NCBI GenBank assembly: GCA_001414345.1
Contig: LLCB01000075.1
Coordinates: 124,001-188,000 of the forward strand
DNA length: 64,000 nucleotides
From: Hymenoscyphus infarciens
Lineage: Eukaryota > Ascomycota > Leotiomycetes > Helotiales > Helotiaceae
Direction: 5' to 3'
Below the pieces are notes generated by a model that saw only the letters and a program-made list of their open reading frames with translations, did not search any database and was not told where the DNA came from. Position 1 is the stretch's first letter, and each line of letters begins with the position of its first letter. A program made the translations under genes and the position numbers. Positions 11,045 to 20,877 of the stretch are shown here, one piece after another.

Positions 11045-12196
11045 ATGATCTTCCCAACTCTCCTCAAACTCGCTTGTGTCCTCACAGCACTCCACCAAAC
11101 CAGCAATGGAGTAACATTCCCACCTCCCACCGGCCCCTACAACACTTCCCTTACAATAACTCAACTCACAGACACCCACCGAGTCGACCCCTTCTCTCCA
11201 ACAAACTCAACCCGCTCATTAATGATCTCCATATTTCACCCTGTCCCACCATGTTCCTGCTCCCCAACAACAATACCATACATGGACACCACAACCGCCT
11301 CCTACCAGGACGAGAAATTCTCTCAATACGGGATTCCCGCCGGAACCTTTTCTTCCCTCAACTTGGCCGTTTGTGCCCCAGAGAAAAAAATCAATTCCCG
11401 GATCGCGTCCAAAACCCAAGCCTTCCCCCTCATCCTCTTCTCCCCCGGACTCGGAACATCGAGGTTATTCTATAGTGTGATAGCACAACAACTATCCAGC
11501 AAAGGGTACACAGTCATCACCGTCGACCATCCATACGACGTGGACATCGTTTCTTTTCCCTCCAACAAAACAATCTTGGGAATTGATATCTCCGATGAAC
11601 AAATCCCTCTCGCTCTTAACACCAGAGTCCACGATATTTCATTCATCCTCAGCCAATTCTCCCGTCCCTCGATCGCCAAAAATTTATTCCCCGGTACAAC
11701 GTCAGGTCTCGACGTCTCAAATGTCGGTATATTGGGCCACTCCCTAGGCGGCGCCACCGCAGCCCAAGCCATGCTCTCCGACCCTCGTCTCGCAGCAGGC
11801 GTGAACCTCGACGGTACATTCTTCGGTTCGGTAGTCGAAGAAGGTCTCAAGAAACCCTTCTTAATCTTCGGACATGAAGGAAAAGATACGAGCACGGATT
11901 ACTCATGGGCTGCTATCTGGTCGAAGTTGACGGGCTGGAAGAGGGAACTGATGGTGAAAGGGACGGCGCATTATGCTTTTAGCGATTTGGTGGATGTGGT
12001 TGATGTTCTTGGGATTGCGGGGGAGTTGCCTAAAGAGGCTGCTGAGTTGATTGGGACTATTAAGGGGGGACGGGCGCTGGAGGTCGTGACGAGATATTTG
12101 GGGATGTTTTATGGGATGTGGTTGAAAGGAGGAGAGGGGACGTTGTTTGATGGACCGACTTCAGCTTTTCCGGAGGTTACATTTGGAAATCCTTGA
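11045..12196 (+). CDS. secreted PAF-acetylhydrolase-like lipase/esterase
   Basis: Single exon of 383 residues. The N-terminus has a signal peptide (hydrophobic core LLKLACVLTAL, then a polar HQTSNG region). The alpha/beta-hydrolase fold shows LILFSPGLGTSR (oxyanion region), nucleophile elbow GHSLGG with Ser about residue 233, an acid candidate in NLDGTFFG and a His candidate in GTAHYAFSD. This order and spacing match plasma platelet-activating-factor acetylhydrolase isoform II. Fungal relatives cleave short or oxidised acyl chains from phospholipids. A start at ATG 11045 places the signal peptide at the extreme N-terminus. The enzyme class is secure; the substrate is inferred. Confidence 0.85.
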   Translation: MIFPTLLKLACVLTALHQTSNGVTFPPPTGPYNTSLTITQLTDTHRVDPFSPTNSTRSLMISIFHPVPPCSCSPTTIPYMDTTTASYQDEKFSQYGIPAGTFSSLNLAVCAPEKKINSRIASKTQAFPLILFSPGLGTSRLFYSVIAQQLSSKGYTVITVDHPYDVDIVSFPSNKTILGIDISDEQIPLALNTRVHDISFILSQFSRPSIAKNLFPGTTSGLDVSNVGILGHSLGGATAAQAMLSDPRLAAGVNLDGTFFGSVVEEGLKKPFLIFGHEGKDTSTDYSWAAIWSKLTGWKRELMVKGTAHYAFSDLVDVVDVLGIAGELPKEAAELIGTIKGGRALEVVTRYLGMFYGMWLKGGEGTLFDGPTSAFPEVTFGNP

Positions 12197-12208
12197 TCTT
12201 GGTAAGAC

Positions 12209-12354
12209 GTTTCTTCTGAGAACACCTACCCCAGATTCTGGGGCAATCCAAAGTATTGCTCGAAACGGTCAGGAGAACCGAAAAAAAACTTGATTCATGG
12301 TTCTTCTAACCTCCCTGAGCAATACTTAGTAATACAGTTGTTCTCAGAAGAAAC
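12209..12354. repeat. 146-bp imperfect inverted repeat in lipase 3' region
   Basis: The 15-base arms are perfect: GTTTCTTCTGAGAAC at 12209 and its complement at 12340. Inside them a second paired block (AGTATTGCTC with GAGCAATACT) and GGAGAACC-like words also match. A small palindrome CCCAGATTCTGGG lies at 12230-12242. The unit begins 13 bases after the lipase stop. It could be a long 3' UTR hairpin or a tiny MITE. Confidence 0.7.
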
Positions 12355-12965
12355 CCTGGGTCTCTTACTAAAAATTTATAAAGCCAGGTTTATAGTGATG
12401 GGCAAATTAAGAGACATTGGTTATAAATGAAAGAATTTGTATCATGGCTCTTCGGCCAGGAAAAAGGAAATAATTAGCAAGATACTAAATTCAATCAAAT
12501 GAAGCTCTTGTGGTGCTTGTCAACAATATTCGAGGCCATGCAGGATCAAACCACCATGGTGAAACGGTAGATTCAAAGATAACAAAATGTAGCCCACTGG
12601 CCACGGGATGTGTATTCCATGCCCCCTCCAAGCAGGGTTTCACCTCCTGGGTAACTCCAATACCCCGACCTGCTCAAAACTCTAGACGATACAATATCGA
12701 ATGCTCACTGACTATCCATCCTTGGGGGCGTGTCGTGGTTCAACCAAAACCTGTTGTGATGACTTGAAGTGGGCATCGGGACTGAGGTACTTTGCGGTAC
12801 AAATGTTGTTGGTGCTCTGGTGTTGTACCGATGCTATCTGAAGCAATATGCAACAGAGAATGCAAACGACTTGAGGGTTTTGTTTGTGTGATCTCAAGAC
12901 CATAAAGACATTGCTGCCGCCATCAAAGGATTCGAGGTATTGTTCTGTCGATAGCTGATCTCGTC
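12355..12965. other. no gene seen
   Basis: Short frames only, on both strands, without recognisable similarity. The right end is the 3' flank of the next minus-strand gene. Confidence 0.5.
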
Positions 12966-13244
12966 TTAAAGGCCAGCCTTGTACATGGCACCTCCAAGCT
13001 TAAGGAGGAAATAATCCCACACTTCGTAGGCCTCCCACAAAATCGTTCGGCAAAGGCCACAGCCTATGCTGTCGTCTCGGTGGTCTCGCCGGCGATGATG
13101 TTCGGGATGATGATGATGATGAGGCTCAATTTCATGACCGTAACGCTCTCGAGGGACGAGGCTTCGATGGTATTCGCGATCGCGATCGCGATGGTGCTGA
13201 TGTCGACCTACACGGTCGTCCTCGTATCCTGATTGACTTGGCAT
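12966..13244 (-). CDS. small His/Arg/Asp-rich protein
   Basis: Single exon of 92 residues with ATG at 13244 and a palindromic TATATATA 93 bp upstream (13346-13353). The N-terminal two thirds are repetitive RD/RH/HH (GRHQHHRDRDREY, PHHHHHPEHHRRRD), encoded partly by CGCGAT and GATGAT simple repeats. The C-terminal 30 residues differ (GLCRTILWEAYEVWDYFLLK) and look like an amphipathic or membrane-associated helix. I do not recognise it. The His stretch could bind metal. A conserved-looking end, a TATA box and a clean ATG favour a real gene, but chance from simple repeats cannot be excluded. Confidence 0.45.
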   Translation of the reverse strand: MPSQSGYEDDRVGRHQHHRDRDREYHRSLVPRERYGHEIEPHHHHHPEHHRRRDHRDDSIGCGLCRTILWEAYEVWDYFLLKLGGAMYKAGL

Positions 13245-13345
13245 GTGGAGTGATGTTGGATGTAGTTGTTATGTATCGAATTGGATTTGTTATCGCGACG
13301 AATACGGGGAATTGAATGTAACTTCTCCACTCCGTATATATGTGG

Positions 13346-13353
13346 TATATATA
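13346..13353 (-). promoter_or_regulatory. TATA box of small His/Arg-rich gene
   Basis: TATATATA, with a second TATATA at 13335, lies about 100 bp upstream of the minus-strand ATG at 13244. Confidence 0.45.
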
Positions 13354-14711
13354 GAGACCAGGAAGCCAACAGGTTTGAGGCACGGGGCTTGGCTGCACCT
13401 TCACTCTCACACTATTCACGCGAACGTATGTCAGGGGCTTGTCAGGATCCAACGCCTATGGGATGATCAGTATTAGAATAAGAACTTCGGTCAGGTTTTG
13501 CGGCCCTGTGATACATATTAAACGAGGTTGTTCGTTAAAAAGGGGCGAATGATGAGTCTTTGGGAATGCTGATGGGGGGTTGCCTGGTGATGGTGGTGAT
13601 GGTGGAGTGACGTCGCCGAGTGAATCATTTCCTAGCGTGTTTCTCGCTTCGGCATCCCGGAACGACGGGACGGTACAACCTCGACACCCTGTTGATGCCT
13701 TCTATGTAGAGTTCAAAGAACTTCATTATATATTAATGACTCAAAGACCGTGAGTTTCCATAACTGATTTTTGTTGAAAGCATTTCGACAATAGCCGAAA
13801 CTCTTCTCAGAGACGGAGAAAAGTTCTTCATTCATACACCTCATGCAGGAAGCTCCTTTTATACCATACAGCAATCGATTTGTTTTTTTTTTTTTTTTTT
13901 TTGGAAAAATATAGACTGACTCTGAATTGACTTATTATCAGCTTATGAACCGTTTTAACAGCGATGATGTCTTAAATATTGCGAAAAGAAATAGCATGAT
14001 TTGACGGGAACCTTTTCCGTCCCTGAAAGACGACATTATCGAATTCCAGTACAGAAAGACACTTGTAGTTAACCAAACCAGAAAGATACAATTTCTTTGG
14101 ATTATAGTTATAGACAAGAACTATTCACTAAGAGATAGTGGCTCTTGAATTTTTCTTTTCTTTTTACAATCTTTTTGGGTTTCAGAAGTCGTGGTATACC
14201 TCGCTGGTTAGTATTAAGAAACCCGATGACCGACTAAATCTCAACCCACCTCTAAATTGTCCGCTCAACAGGCCAGCGACCGCAGTTTAATACCAATGCA
14301 ATAACCGCATTTTTTATGATACCTTTTTCCAAAACTTATACCCTCAGCCACAGCATATTTCACGTGACAGCTCTCTAAAGGTCGTCAGGGGTTTGAGGCC
14401 TTATTAGGTTTGCCCTACCAAAACGCAGGAAATGAAAAAAGATTAGCATTGATTGATAGTGGTGATCTCACATTTGAGATGGTAATTCCGGTTCTGGTTC
14501 AGGTTGAGGGCCAAAATCTGAACAGCTTCGGAATAATAAACATCGGAATAATAATCATCCGAAGTGGATCCTTTCAGGACGGCGCTTTCTCTTTCTCAGC
14601 CTTGCAGTACCTCCAAAGCAAGCTGTCCTTAAATTTCACAAAGGCGACATAACAAAACAAAGGAACAACCGATTTACAACCCACAACCCCTCAAACCTCA
14701 CAACCGCCATC
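13354..14711. other. intergenic, AT-leaning
   Basis: No gene recognised in 1.36 kb. It contains the T20 homopolymer (13883-13902). The last 100 bases before ATG 14712 are C/A-rich like a fungal 5' UTR. Confidence 0.5.
13883..13902. repeat. T20 homopolymer
   Basis: Twenty uninterrupted T residues. It may be a slippage tract or the tail of an old minus-strand retroposed copy. No target duplication was found by eye. Confidence 0.85.
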
Positions 14712-15311
14712 ATGGAGGAAGCCGAAACCTTCACCCTCCTCCCCCTCCACATGGACCCCCAATCCAAAGCCATAACCTCCACCTCCACCTCCCGCGCCCT
14801 CCAAGAAGAACTCGCAACCCTCAACTCCCTCCACCGCTCCCTCCTCTCCCTCGAATCCCCCGTCCCACCACCCCCAATTCCCGTCAACCCAAAGCGCTCC
14901 GCAAACATCACCAAACTGCGCGAATCCGGCAACGGCGAATTCAGAAAGGGAAAGCATGCTGAGGCCATCAAATTCTACACTTTGGGTCTGCAGATGGCAC
15001 TTACGAGACCACCATGGGAGCCGAGTGGACTTGTGAGAGATGAGGTTGCGGGATTGTATGCGAATCGTGCGCAGGCCTATATGGCGATGAGTAGTTGGGT
15101 TGAGGGTGCGGTGGATGCTGAGGCTAGTGTGGAGGCGAAGAAGGTGGGGAATGCGAAGGCGTGGTGGAGGAAGGGGAAGTGTCTTTTGGAGATGGGGAGA
15201 TTGGAGGAGGCTAGGGATTGGGTTGGTAGGGGATTGGAGATGGAGGGGAATGAGGCTGATTTGGTGGGTTTGTTGAAGGACATTGAACTGAAGGCTGCGA
15301 AGAAGGCTTAG
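14712..15311 (+). CDS. SEC72: Sec72-like TPR protein (ER translocation)
   Basis: Single exon of 199 residues. An N-terminal 60-residue region of alternating polar and hydrophobic character is followed by TPR helices: ITKLRESGNGEFRKGKHAEAI, AGLYANRAQAYMAMSSW, and AKAWWRKGKCLLEMGRLEEA, ending in a Lys/Ala tail. The length, the proline linker before the TPRs and the TPR order fit the fungal Sec72/Sec67 component of the Sec62/63 post-translational translocation complex on the ER membrane, where the TPRs dock cytosolic chaperones. The first half is strongly C-rich in codon use and the second half G-rich. A generic TPR co-chaperone is the alternative. Confidence 0.65.
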   Translation: MEEAETFTLLPLHMDPQSKAITSTSTSRALQEELATLNSLHRSLLSLESPVPPPPIPVNPKRSANITKLRESGNGEFRKGKHAEAIKFYTLGLQMALTRPPWEPSGLVRDEVAGLYANRAQAYMAMSSWVEGAVDAEASVEAKKVGNAKAWWRKGKCLLEMGRLEEARDWVGRGLEMEGNEADLVGLLKDIELKAAKKA

Positions 15312-15935
15312 GGTTGCGATTGTGGTTGGGCTGATGATGGGGTGGAACTATTTCTTGAGATATCCTCGGTGGGATATTCGATGTATTGGAAGTGCGAGCA
15401 TGGGTCATGGAGTCTGGCGTTGATTTACAGATATCATACGAGGAATACAAAGACTTCAAAAGTGGCCACCCAGTGGGGCATGGAATCAGAGAGTTGTTTT
15501 ATTGTGTTCAGTTTTTTGGACAATCATGCGCGCTGACAATTTCGATGATCATTTGTGTCAACTTACGGAGTGATAGGAGGAGGTACTGTACTGAGTTGCT
15601 TGGCCGAAGGAGCCATGTCAAGTGCTCTCCTCCAAGTGCGCATGCCAATCTGGTCTAATCTTCAATTGCTCGAGGTCCTTTAGCAATGGGCATTATTTCG
15701 CCTGCCTACCTAGCTTTCCCAATCTCCCAACCTCCAAGGCATTCCAACCTTCGGTTCTTAGAGCGATTTGAGATATCAACCTAGATCGTCTCAACAATAC
15801 CAATTCTCTGAGAATATCTAGCTCAATACATCCAAGCGTTCTGAAAAGTCAAGATCATTTTACTGCCACTCTTGTTGTCTGACCATCGCGAGGCAGGCTC
15901 GCTTAATAAATTTGATTTCCTATAGGTTTCCAATC
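15312..15935. other. convergent intergenic region
   Basis: 3' flanks of the Sec72-like gene (plus) and the 758-residue gene (minus). No gene seen. Confidence 0.5.
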
Positions 15936-18212
15936 CTACCCATCATCCTCAGAGCTATCAGTAACATACTGGCTTGTCAGTGTCTCTTCTCTCCTACCCC
16001 GATCATTTGGGCTCAATATCTCCTCATCCTCAGAACTATCGATAACACCCAAGCCCCCCACCAGTGATCCCACCCGATTCAAAATCTCCTCCTCCCTAAT
16101 AATCCTCTCTAGCCGATCTAGCCTCAACTCCTCAGTTGAATACCCAGTCTCCCCTGGTGTCCTCGAGTTCTCTACAAACCTACCCTGCATCAACCACGTC
16201 TGGAATATTCCCACGACCCGATAGATGTCAAGTCCCTCCCCGGCTAGATCTAACATCCGGCGTCGCTCTGGGAAGGGAATACTACGCATTCTTGTGATCC
16301 AATCCAAAGCACTCGTTCTTGGGTCACCGGGGCCTGTTGGGATCCCATCCCAAGGGATATGAGGAAATCTCGTACTTTCTCTTACGAATAACCTCCGTAC
16401 TGAGCGATGGAACCTGTGGCTGGGGAACCAAGATCCCCAACCTACTTGGAGGGCGACGAAGAATTGGAGGTGCAGGAGAGGTACCATGCCCTCAATCTGC
16501 GGATAGGGCTCTTGAAAGGGGAAAACGTATTGGTTCCAATGCCCCATGAATTCCGTGGCTTCTCGTTGGTCGAGACCGTCGGTTATTGCTTGGTCGATTA
16601 TTAACCACAAGATATCTGGTTGGAGAGAATCTGCCATCCGCTCGAAGACCAGGTGGTCGAGAATGCTTGGGGGATGGGAAGGTAGGGACGGGAGTAAGGA
16701 GGGCCCTCCAAGGGCTTGGAGTTCTTCCGTTTCTAGGCTGTTGATATCTGGATTGTTGGAGCGCCATGTGGTGTAGAGATAGTGTGAGAAATTTTGGGTG
16801 TGGTCGGGGGTGGATGCTGTTAAGGGGGTTGATCTTGTGGATCTTCGGGCTCTTCTTCTGTTATGGAGGGGAATTGAGGGGGGTCGAGGCGGATTGGAAA
16901 ACGGACTACTATTTGATGTTAGTGGGTCTTGAGTTGTTGTTATCTCTCGGAGATTAGGACTTGTGAACGCACTTCTGCGGAGACGAGGTGGGCTTGCTGG
17001 TGTTACCTCTTGTGGTTCCGGTGAGTTGGGGGCTGGAGGTGAGGTTGGGGTTCGAATTGGAAGTGTTTCTTGGGGGTCTGTATACAAGGGGTAGAGTTGG
17101 TATCCGTGTTCTCTTCCAAATTCTTCTTCTCGACGGGTGGTGTATTGATTTATGTCTCTTGTCATTTGTTGCATGAGGCGTTGTCTTCTTTGGGGTGTGA
17201 AGCTGTAATCTTCTTCCTCTTCTTGTAGTCCTTGAACTTCTTCTTCCTCGACAAGATTCGAATCCGAAACTTCCCTCTCTTCGTCTTCGAATCCATTTTC
17301 GAACCCATCTTCCTCATCCTCGTCCTCTTCATCCCCCATATCAAGCATCAACGAGTTTCCAACAGGTCTTAAAAACAATACCCTCGGCCTCAAGCTTGTA
17401 CCGTTGGGTTCCTCGCCCTGACGACCCATCTCCATAGCAAGTCTCATCGCCATCTGCCCTCTCGTCAAAGACCCTTCATTGCCGTTGTTTTCATCCTCAT
17501 CTCGGATCCCGAGCGTCGCATCTCCCCTCCTCAACCTCGACATTCTCCTCAATGGAGGCATAGGGAAGCGATTTATATCATCGTCCTGAATTCCGATCGT
17601 CGCATCTCTCGTCCTCAGTCTCGATATCAGCCCAGGCGGAGGTCTAGGAACTCGACTCACGCGATCCAATCCCTGAGATCCAATATGATCCACTCTATTC
17701 TCTCTCTGCCCTCCCATCACGCTGTCGGATCCCGAGGATGGACTTCTGCGTCGTGATCTACGAGGGGACCGGGGTGGAATTGCTGGTGGGGGTCTATTCT
17801 CCGTTCTGATCAATGTGTTTTCAACAATGCGAAATGGGTCTTGAAGCCCTAAAGTTGGAGAATCCTCGTCTGAATTGGAAAGTTCTTCTTCAACGATTAT
17901 TTGGGAGCCGATCTGTGTTATTATCGTTGAGAGATTTGGGAAGCGTGAGATGGTGGGGGGTCTGGGAGTGGGTGGAGGCTGGAAGGTCATAGGTATTGGG
18001 CGCCATTCTTCTTCTTCTGTGTTGTTGACGGCAAGGTAAGCTCCATTTGTTTGTCTGCTGGATTCAGCTCCTGGTCTTGTGGTTTCTGTGGTTTGTGTTG
18101 TCTGTGTGCTTTGACTGATGCTCCTTCTAGTGCTTTGATTTTCTGGGAATTCTTCGTCATTTGAAGGTGAGGGTAGAGGGACTCCGTTGGCTTGCTGTGT
18201 ACGTTCTGGCAT
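15936..18212 (-). CDS. large acidic, disordered protein of unknown function
   Basis: One uninterrupted exon of 758 residues from ATG 18212, too long to be chance. The first 470 residues are low complexity: Ser/Thr/Gln-rich, then two similar PPPGLISRLRTRDATIGIQD / PPLRRMSRLRRGDATLGIRD blocks (an internal duplication about residues 190-235), a Glu/Asp-rich run and Pro/Ser/Arg stretches. From about residue 480 a more ordered region has conserved-looking Trp/His/Pro content (DILWLIIDQAITDGLD, QFFVALQVGWGSWFPSH, IPWDGIPTGPGD, IYRVVGIFQTWLMQGRF). The C-terminus ends in acidic SSEDEE and SSEDDG. No named domain recognised. Probably nuclear or cytosolic; no signal peptide. Confidence 0.75.
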   Translation of the reverse strand: MPERTQQANGVPLPSPSNDEEFPENQSTRRSISQSTQTTQTTETTRPGAESSRQTNGAYLAVNNTEEEEWRPIPMTFQPPPTPRPPTISRFPNLSTIITQIGSQIIVEEELSNSDEDSPTLGLQDPFRIVENTLIRTENRPPPAIPPRSPRRSRRRSPSSGSDSVMGGQRENRVDHIGSQGLDRVSRVPRPPPGLISRLRTRDATIGIQDDDINRFPMPPLRRMSRLRRGDATLGIRDEDENNGNEGSLTRGQMAMRLAMEMGRQGEEPNGTSLRPRVLFLRPVGNSLMLDMGDEEDEDEEDGFENGFEDEEREVSDSNLVEEEEVQGLQEEEEDYSFTPQRRQRLMQQMTRDINQYTTRREEEFGREHGYQLYPLYTDPQETLPIRTPTSPPAPNSPEPQEVTPASPPRLRRSAFTSPNLREITTTQDPLTSNSSPFSNPPRPPSIPLHNRRRARRSTRSTPLTASTPDHTQNFSHYLYTTWRSNNPDINSLETEELQALGGPSLLPSLPSHPPSILDHLVFERMADSLQPDILWLIIDQAITDGLDQREATEFMGHWNQYVFPFQEPYPQIEGMVPLLHLQFFVALQVGWGSWFPSHRFHRSVRRLFVRESTRFPHIPWDGIPTGPGDPRTSALDWITRMRSIPFPERRRMLDLAGEGLDIYRVVGIFQTWLMQGRFVENSRTPGETGYSTEELRLDRLERIIREEEILNRVGSLVGGLGVIDSSEDEEILSPNDRGRREETLTSQYVTDSSEDDG

Positions 18213-18737
18213 GTTTTGTAGACTTTACAAAGCTTAAGTTACACCCTCAGTTAAATTTTGATTTGATTTGGCATAGGAAGAAGTTTAGCTTTTAAACACC
18301 CTCTTGGAAGATAACATAGTCGTCTTGATACATTAACATTTCTTATCCATCTATTTATTCACAGGTATTGTTGTTGGTCTTTGGGTAGTTGAATGTCGTT
18401 CTTGTTTTCTTTGAAGGGGGTTGGTAATTTAACATTTTTTGACATTCACACACCATGAGAAGTACAAGTAGACAGACCATAAGTATATTGGAGAGCATGC
18501 TACACACTACAAAAGTCACTGTACGGATTCAAGTCTTGTACACTTGATGTAATAGCCCCTCAGAAACTTCAGCTTTCCCTCCTTCCACCTATGAGACTTT
18601 TCATGTGGGTCAATATTCCTTCATAACATTGAACCGCAAGTATGCCTTCTTGGAAGGAGTCTTCACAGTAATTCGCACCTGCCCAATATTTTTCTTCACG
18701 CCAGCCGCTGACCCGCTTCCTTCTTGGCTGGAAAGAG
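18213..18737. other. spacer between the two acidic minus-strand genes
   Basis: Promoter and leader of the 758-residue gene on the left, 3' flank of the next minus-strand gene on the right. No gene seen. Confidence 0.5.
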
Positions 18738-20150
18738 TTACTCAAGTTCCTCAAGTTCCTCAAGTTCCTCAAGTTCCTCAAGTTCCTCAAGTTCCTCAAG
18801 TTCCTCAGGTTCATCATCGTAATCTGCCTCTACCGATTCGAATCCAGAGCCGTTGCTTGAGACTTCGTCGTCGTCTTCCGAGATTGTTGACTTCTTGCCT
18901 GTGCGGCGGCTTGTATAATTGCTACTGGTGAATCTGCCGCTAGGACTGTCTGGTCGAACAGCGTTGATTTCCTCGAAGTCGGGGTATTGCACTGTATCCT
19001 CGAATTCATCGTCGGAAGGACTCCCCTCGAGGGTAAAGCTGGAGTCAACATCTTCCGGTGTAGCTTCTATGGTTTCTGTCGACTGGTCGAAATCATCTTC
19101 CTCGGAAGTATCGTCACCTGAAGTTTCGTCATCTTGGTCTTCCTCTTGACCCTCCAGAATTGCCACAGCCTGTGCGACAAACGCCAAGAGATTTTTGCTA
19201 ACATCAACATCCGTTTGATGACTGGCCCAGCAATAGCATTTCGCCTCCCAAGCCACCAGGTCCCCGAATCCTCCAAAGTTTCGCATATCAAGCAATGGCT
19301 CATCCTTATCAGTCAAGCGTCGTGTCTTCCCACTAGCAAACATGCTAATATTTTGCAAGGCTCCGAATACAATCTTATCCTGCTCCTCATCGTCCCGATT
19401 ATTGAAGAACAGATGGACAGCCTCGTTGAAATGTTTCCCCGCCACTCGAACCCGAAACTTGTGAAAGTCCTCCGCAATCATGTTCTTCTGGATCTCTCGC
19501 GCCCATTTCTTCGTTTCCAGGATATCGTACTCTTCGTTTTCGTCAAGGTTGTTGTCGATGCACTCCTGGTAAATCTTTCGCAAATCGTGAACTTCTTTGA
19601 GGGCGTCTTGCTTGTTTGACAATTCACGGTCCTTTCGTTTGACGTTGGTGAACAAATATCCCCCGGGTGTGCCTTCCTTTGCTGGAAATCCTCTCAGACT
19701 CAATAGTTTCAAGAGGTCGCTTTCTGTGTAGAATCGTTGGCCACCCCGAGGAGAATCGTTGTGTGTGTCGTCTGAGGAGTCTGAGGAGTCTGAGGATTCG
19801 TACTTCATTGGAAAGCTTGCCTTGTAGTTGTGAATGTCGGCAAGAACTTCTTTCTCGTAATTCACTTGGTCTTGCGTGATATTAGCGAGGTATTGCTCAG
19901 TAAGAGCCTCAAACCCTTCTACACCGAGCCAGCCTGGTGGTTTGGTATCAGCGTTCTTCTTTGGATGATGAGGGCGCCCATAGGAAACAGTTCTCCAGTT
20001 GCTCATTGTGGACAACTTCTTTTCAGCTGCTTGGTATGTGTATGCCTCTTTGTTGGTGAGAACGCGCTCCTTGCTCTCTATTCTGGTGCGGAGCTTTCTT
20101 GACGGAGTCGTTGGGGACGCTAAGGGCTCAACCCGCTTTCGTTTGTACAT
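18738..20150 (-). CDS. acidic protein of unknown function ending in a (Leu-Glu-Glu)n tail
   Basis: Single exon of 470 residues. ATG 20150 is chosen; the triplet before it is GTG. The N-terminus is basic (MYKRKRVEP, a possible nuclear localisation signal). The central part looks folded: QRFYTESDLLKLLSLRGFPAKEGTPGGYLF, a helical region DALKEVHDLRKIYQECID, and AEDFHKFRVRVAGKHFNEAVHLFF. The C-terminal third is an Asp/Glu/Ser acidic tract, and the protein stops inside a 9-bp minisatellite encoding LEE repeats. Chromatin or nucleolar proteins often have this make-up, but no family was recognised, so that is only an inference. Confidence 0.75.
   Translation of the reverse strand: MYKRKRVEPLASPTTPSRKLRTRIESKERVLTNKEAYTYQAAEKKLSTMSNWRTVSYGRPHHPKKNADTKPPGWLGVEGFEALTEQYLANITQDQVNYEKEVLADIHNYKASFPMKYESSDSSDSSDDTHNDSPRGGQRFYTESDLLKLLSLRGFPAKEGTPGGYLFTNVKRKDRELSNKQDALKEVHDLRKIYQECIDNNLDENEEYDILETKKWAREIQKNMIAEDFHKFRVRVAGKHFNEAVHLFFNNRDDEEQDKIVFGALQNISMFASGKTRRLTDKDEPLLDMRNFGGFGDLVAWEAKCYCWASHQTDVDVSKNLLAFVAQAVAILEGQEEDQDDETSGDDTSEEDDFDQSTETIEATPEDVDSSFTLEGSPSDDEFEDTVQYPDFEEINAVRPDSPSGRFTSSNYTSRRTGKKSTISEDDDEVSSNGSGFESVEADYDDEPEELEELEELEELEELEELEELE
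18741..18809. repeat. 9-bp coding minisatellite, about 7.7 copies
   Basis: Unit CTCAAGTTC on plus (GAACTTGAG on minus, coding E-L-E), nearly perfect, directly upstream of the TAA stop of the minus-strand gene. Because the unit is a multiple of three, copy-number change would alter tail length without shifting frame. Confidence 0.95.
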
Positions 20151-20877
20151 CACCCTTCAATGTGATGTTCTTTTGTGTATTTGTTGTATTGCGTCCCTTT
20201 GGTGACCGAATTCGACTTTGATTGTGGACTGTTTGGAGTTGGGAATGGTTGTGGATGGTTGTGGATGGTTGGTGAAACCGGTGCATTATTTATGTTTTGG
20301 AGTGGAGGAGCTATGAATCATAAATAGATGAAACCGACGCTAGCAGCACACGTGATGGCTCGTGGTGGCGGGCTTGCAAAAAGGGGGTGAATGGGCTGCT
20401 TGATCTACTAAAAACATGAGTGAATGAAGCTGCTACCTTGAGATACCTATATACTCTGAGGAACTGCTTGGTTCAGTTAGATTGCACAGGAGGCCGTAAT
20501 ATTCACTGGCCTATATACTAGCAACAGAAAAACCTGTCTTACTTAGAAGCTGCATCTAATATAGTGAAGATGAGGAACAGAGTCTCCTACAAACAACTTG
20601 CTTTGTTTGAATATCAAACATCACATCATACCAAATCTGAACCCCACAGTCTTTTCTCGTTTGATGCTGTTTGCTATTCTCATTTAAAATTCTTTGCGTT
20701 TCTATCCTCAACTGCATTCACGGAGGAGGTACTTTGCCATTTGAAAAACCCAAATTTCTCATTATTCCCGTAGATCGTAAACACTTCTAGACCAAGTATA
20801 TATTAGATCGATCACTAATCCACTTGGACTCTGTTACAAATTTGTCTATCCAGCAGACTTCCTAAACTTTCCCAAAA
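20151..20877. promoter_or_regulatory. divergent promoter region
   Basis: 727 bp lie between divergent starts at 20150 (minus) and 20878 (plus). It has a short TGGTTGTGGA triple repeat around 20241-20269 and TATATA words at 20447 and 20799. No gene seen. Confidence 0.45.

Noticed and set aside
13170..13195. CGCGAT triple repeat considered as a regulatory site
   Set aside because: It encodes the Arg-Asp repeat of the small minus-strand protein; simple coding repeat is enough.
13883..13902. Retroposon insertion inferred from T20 tract
   Set aside because: No coding remnant or target-site duplication could be found beside it.
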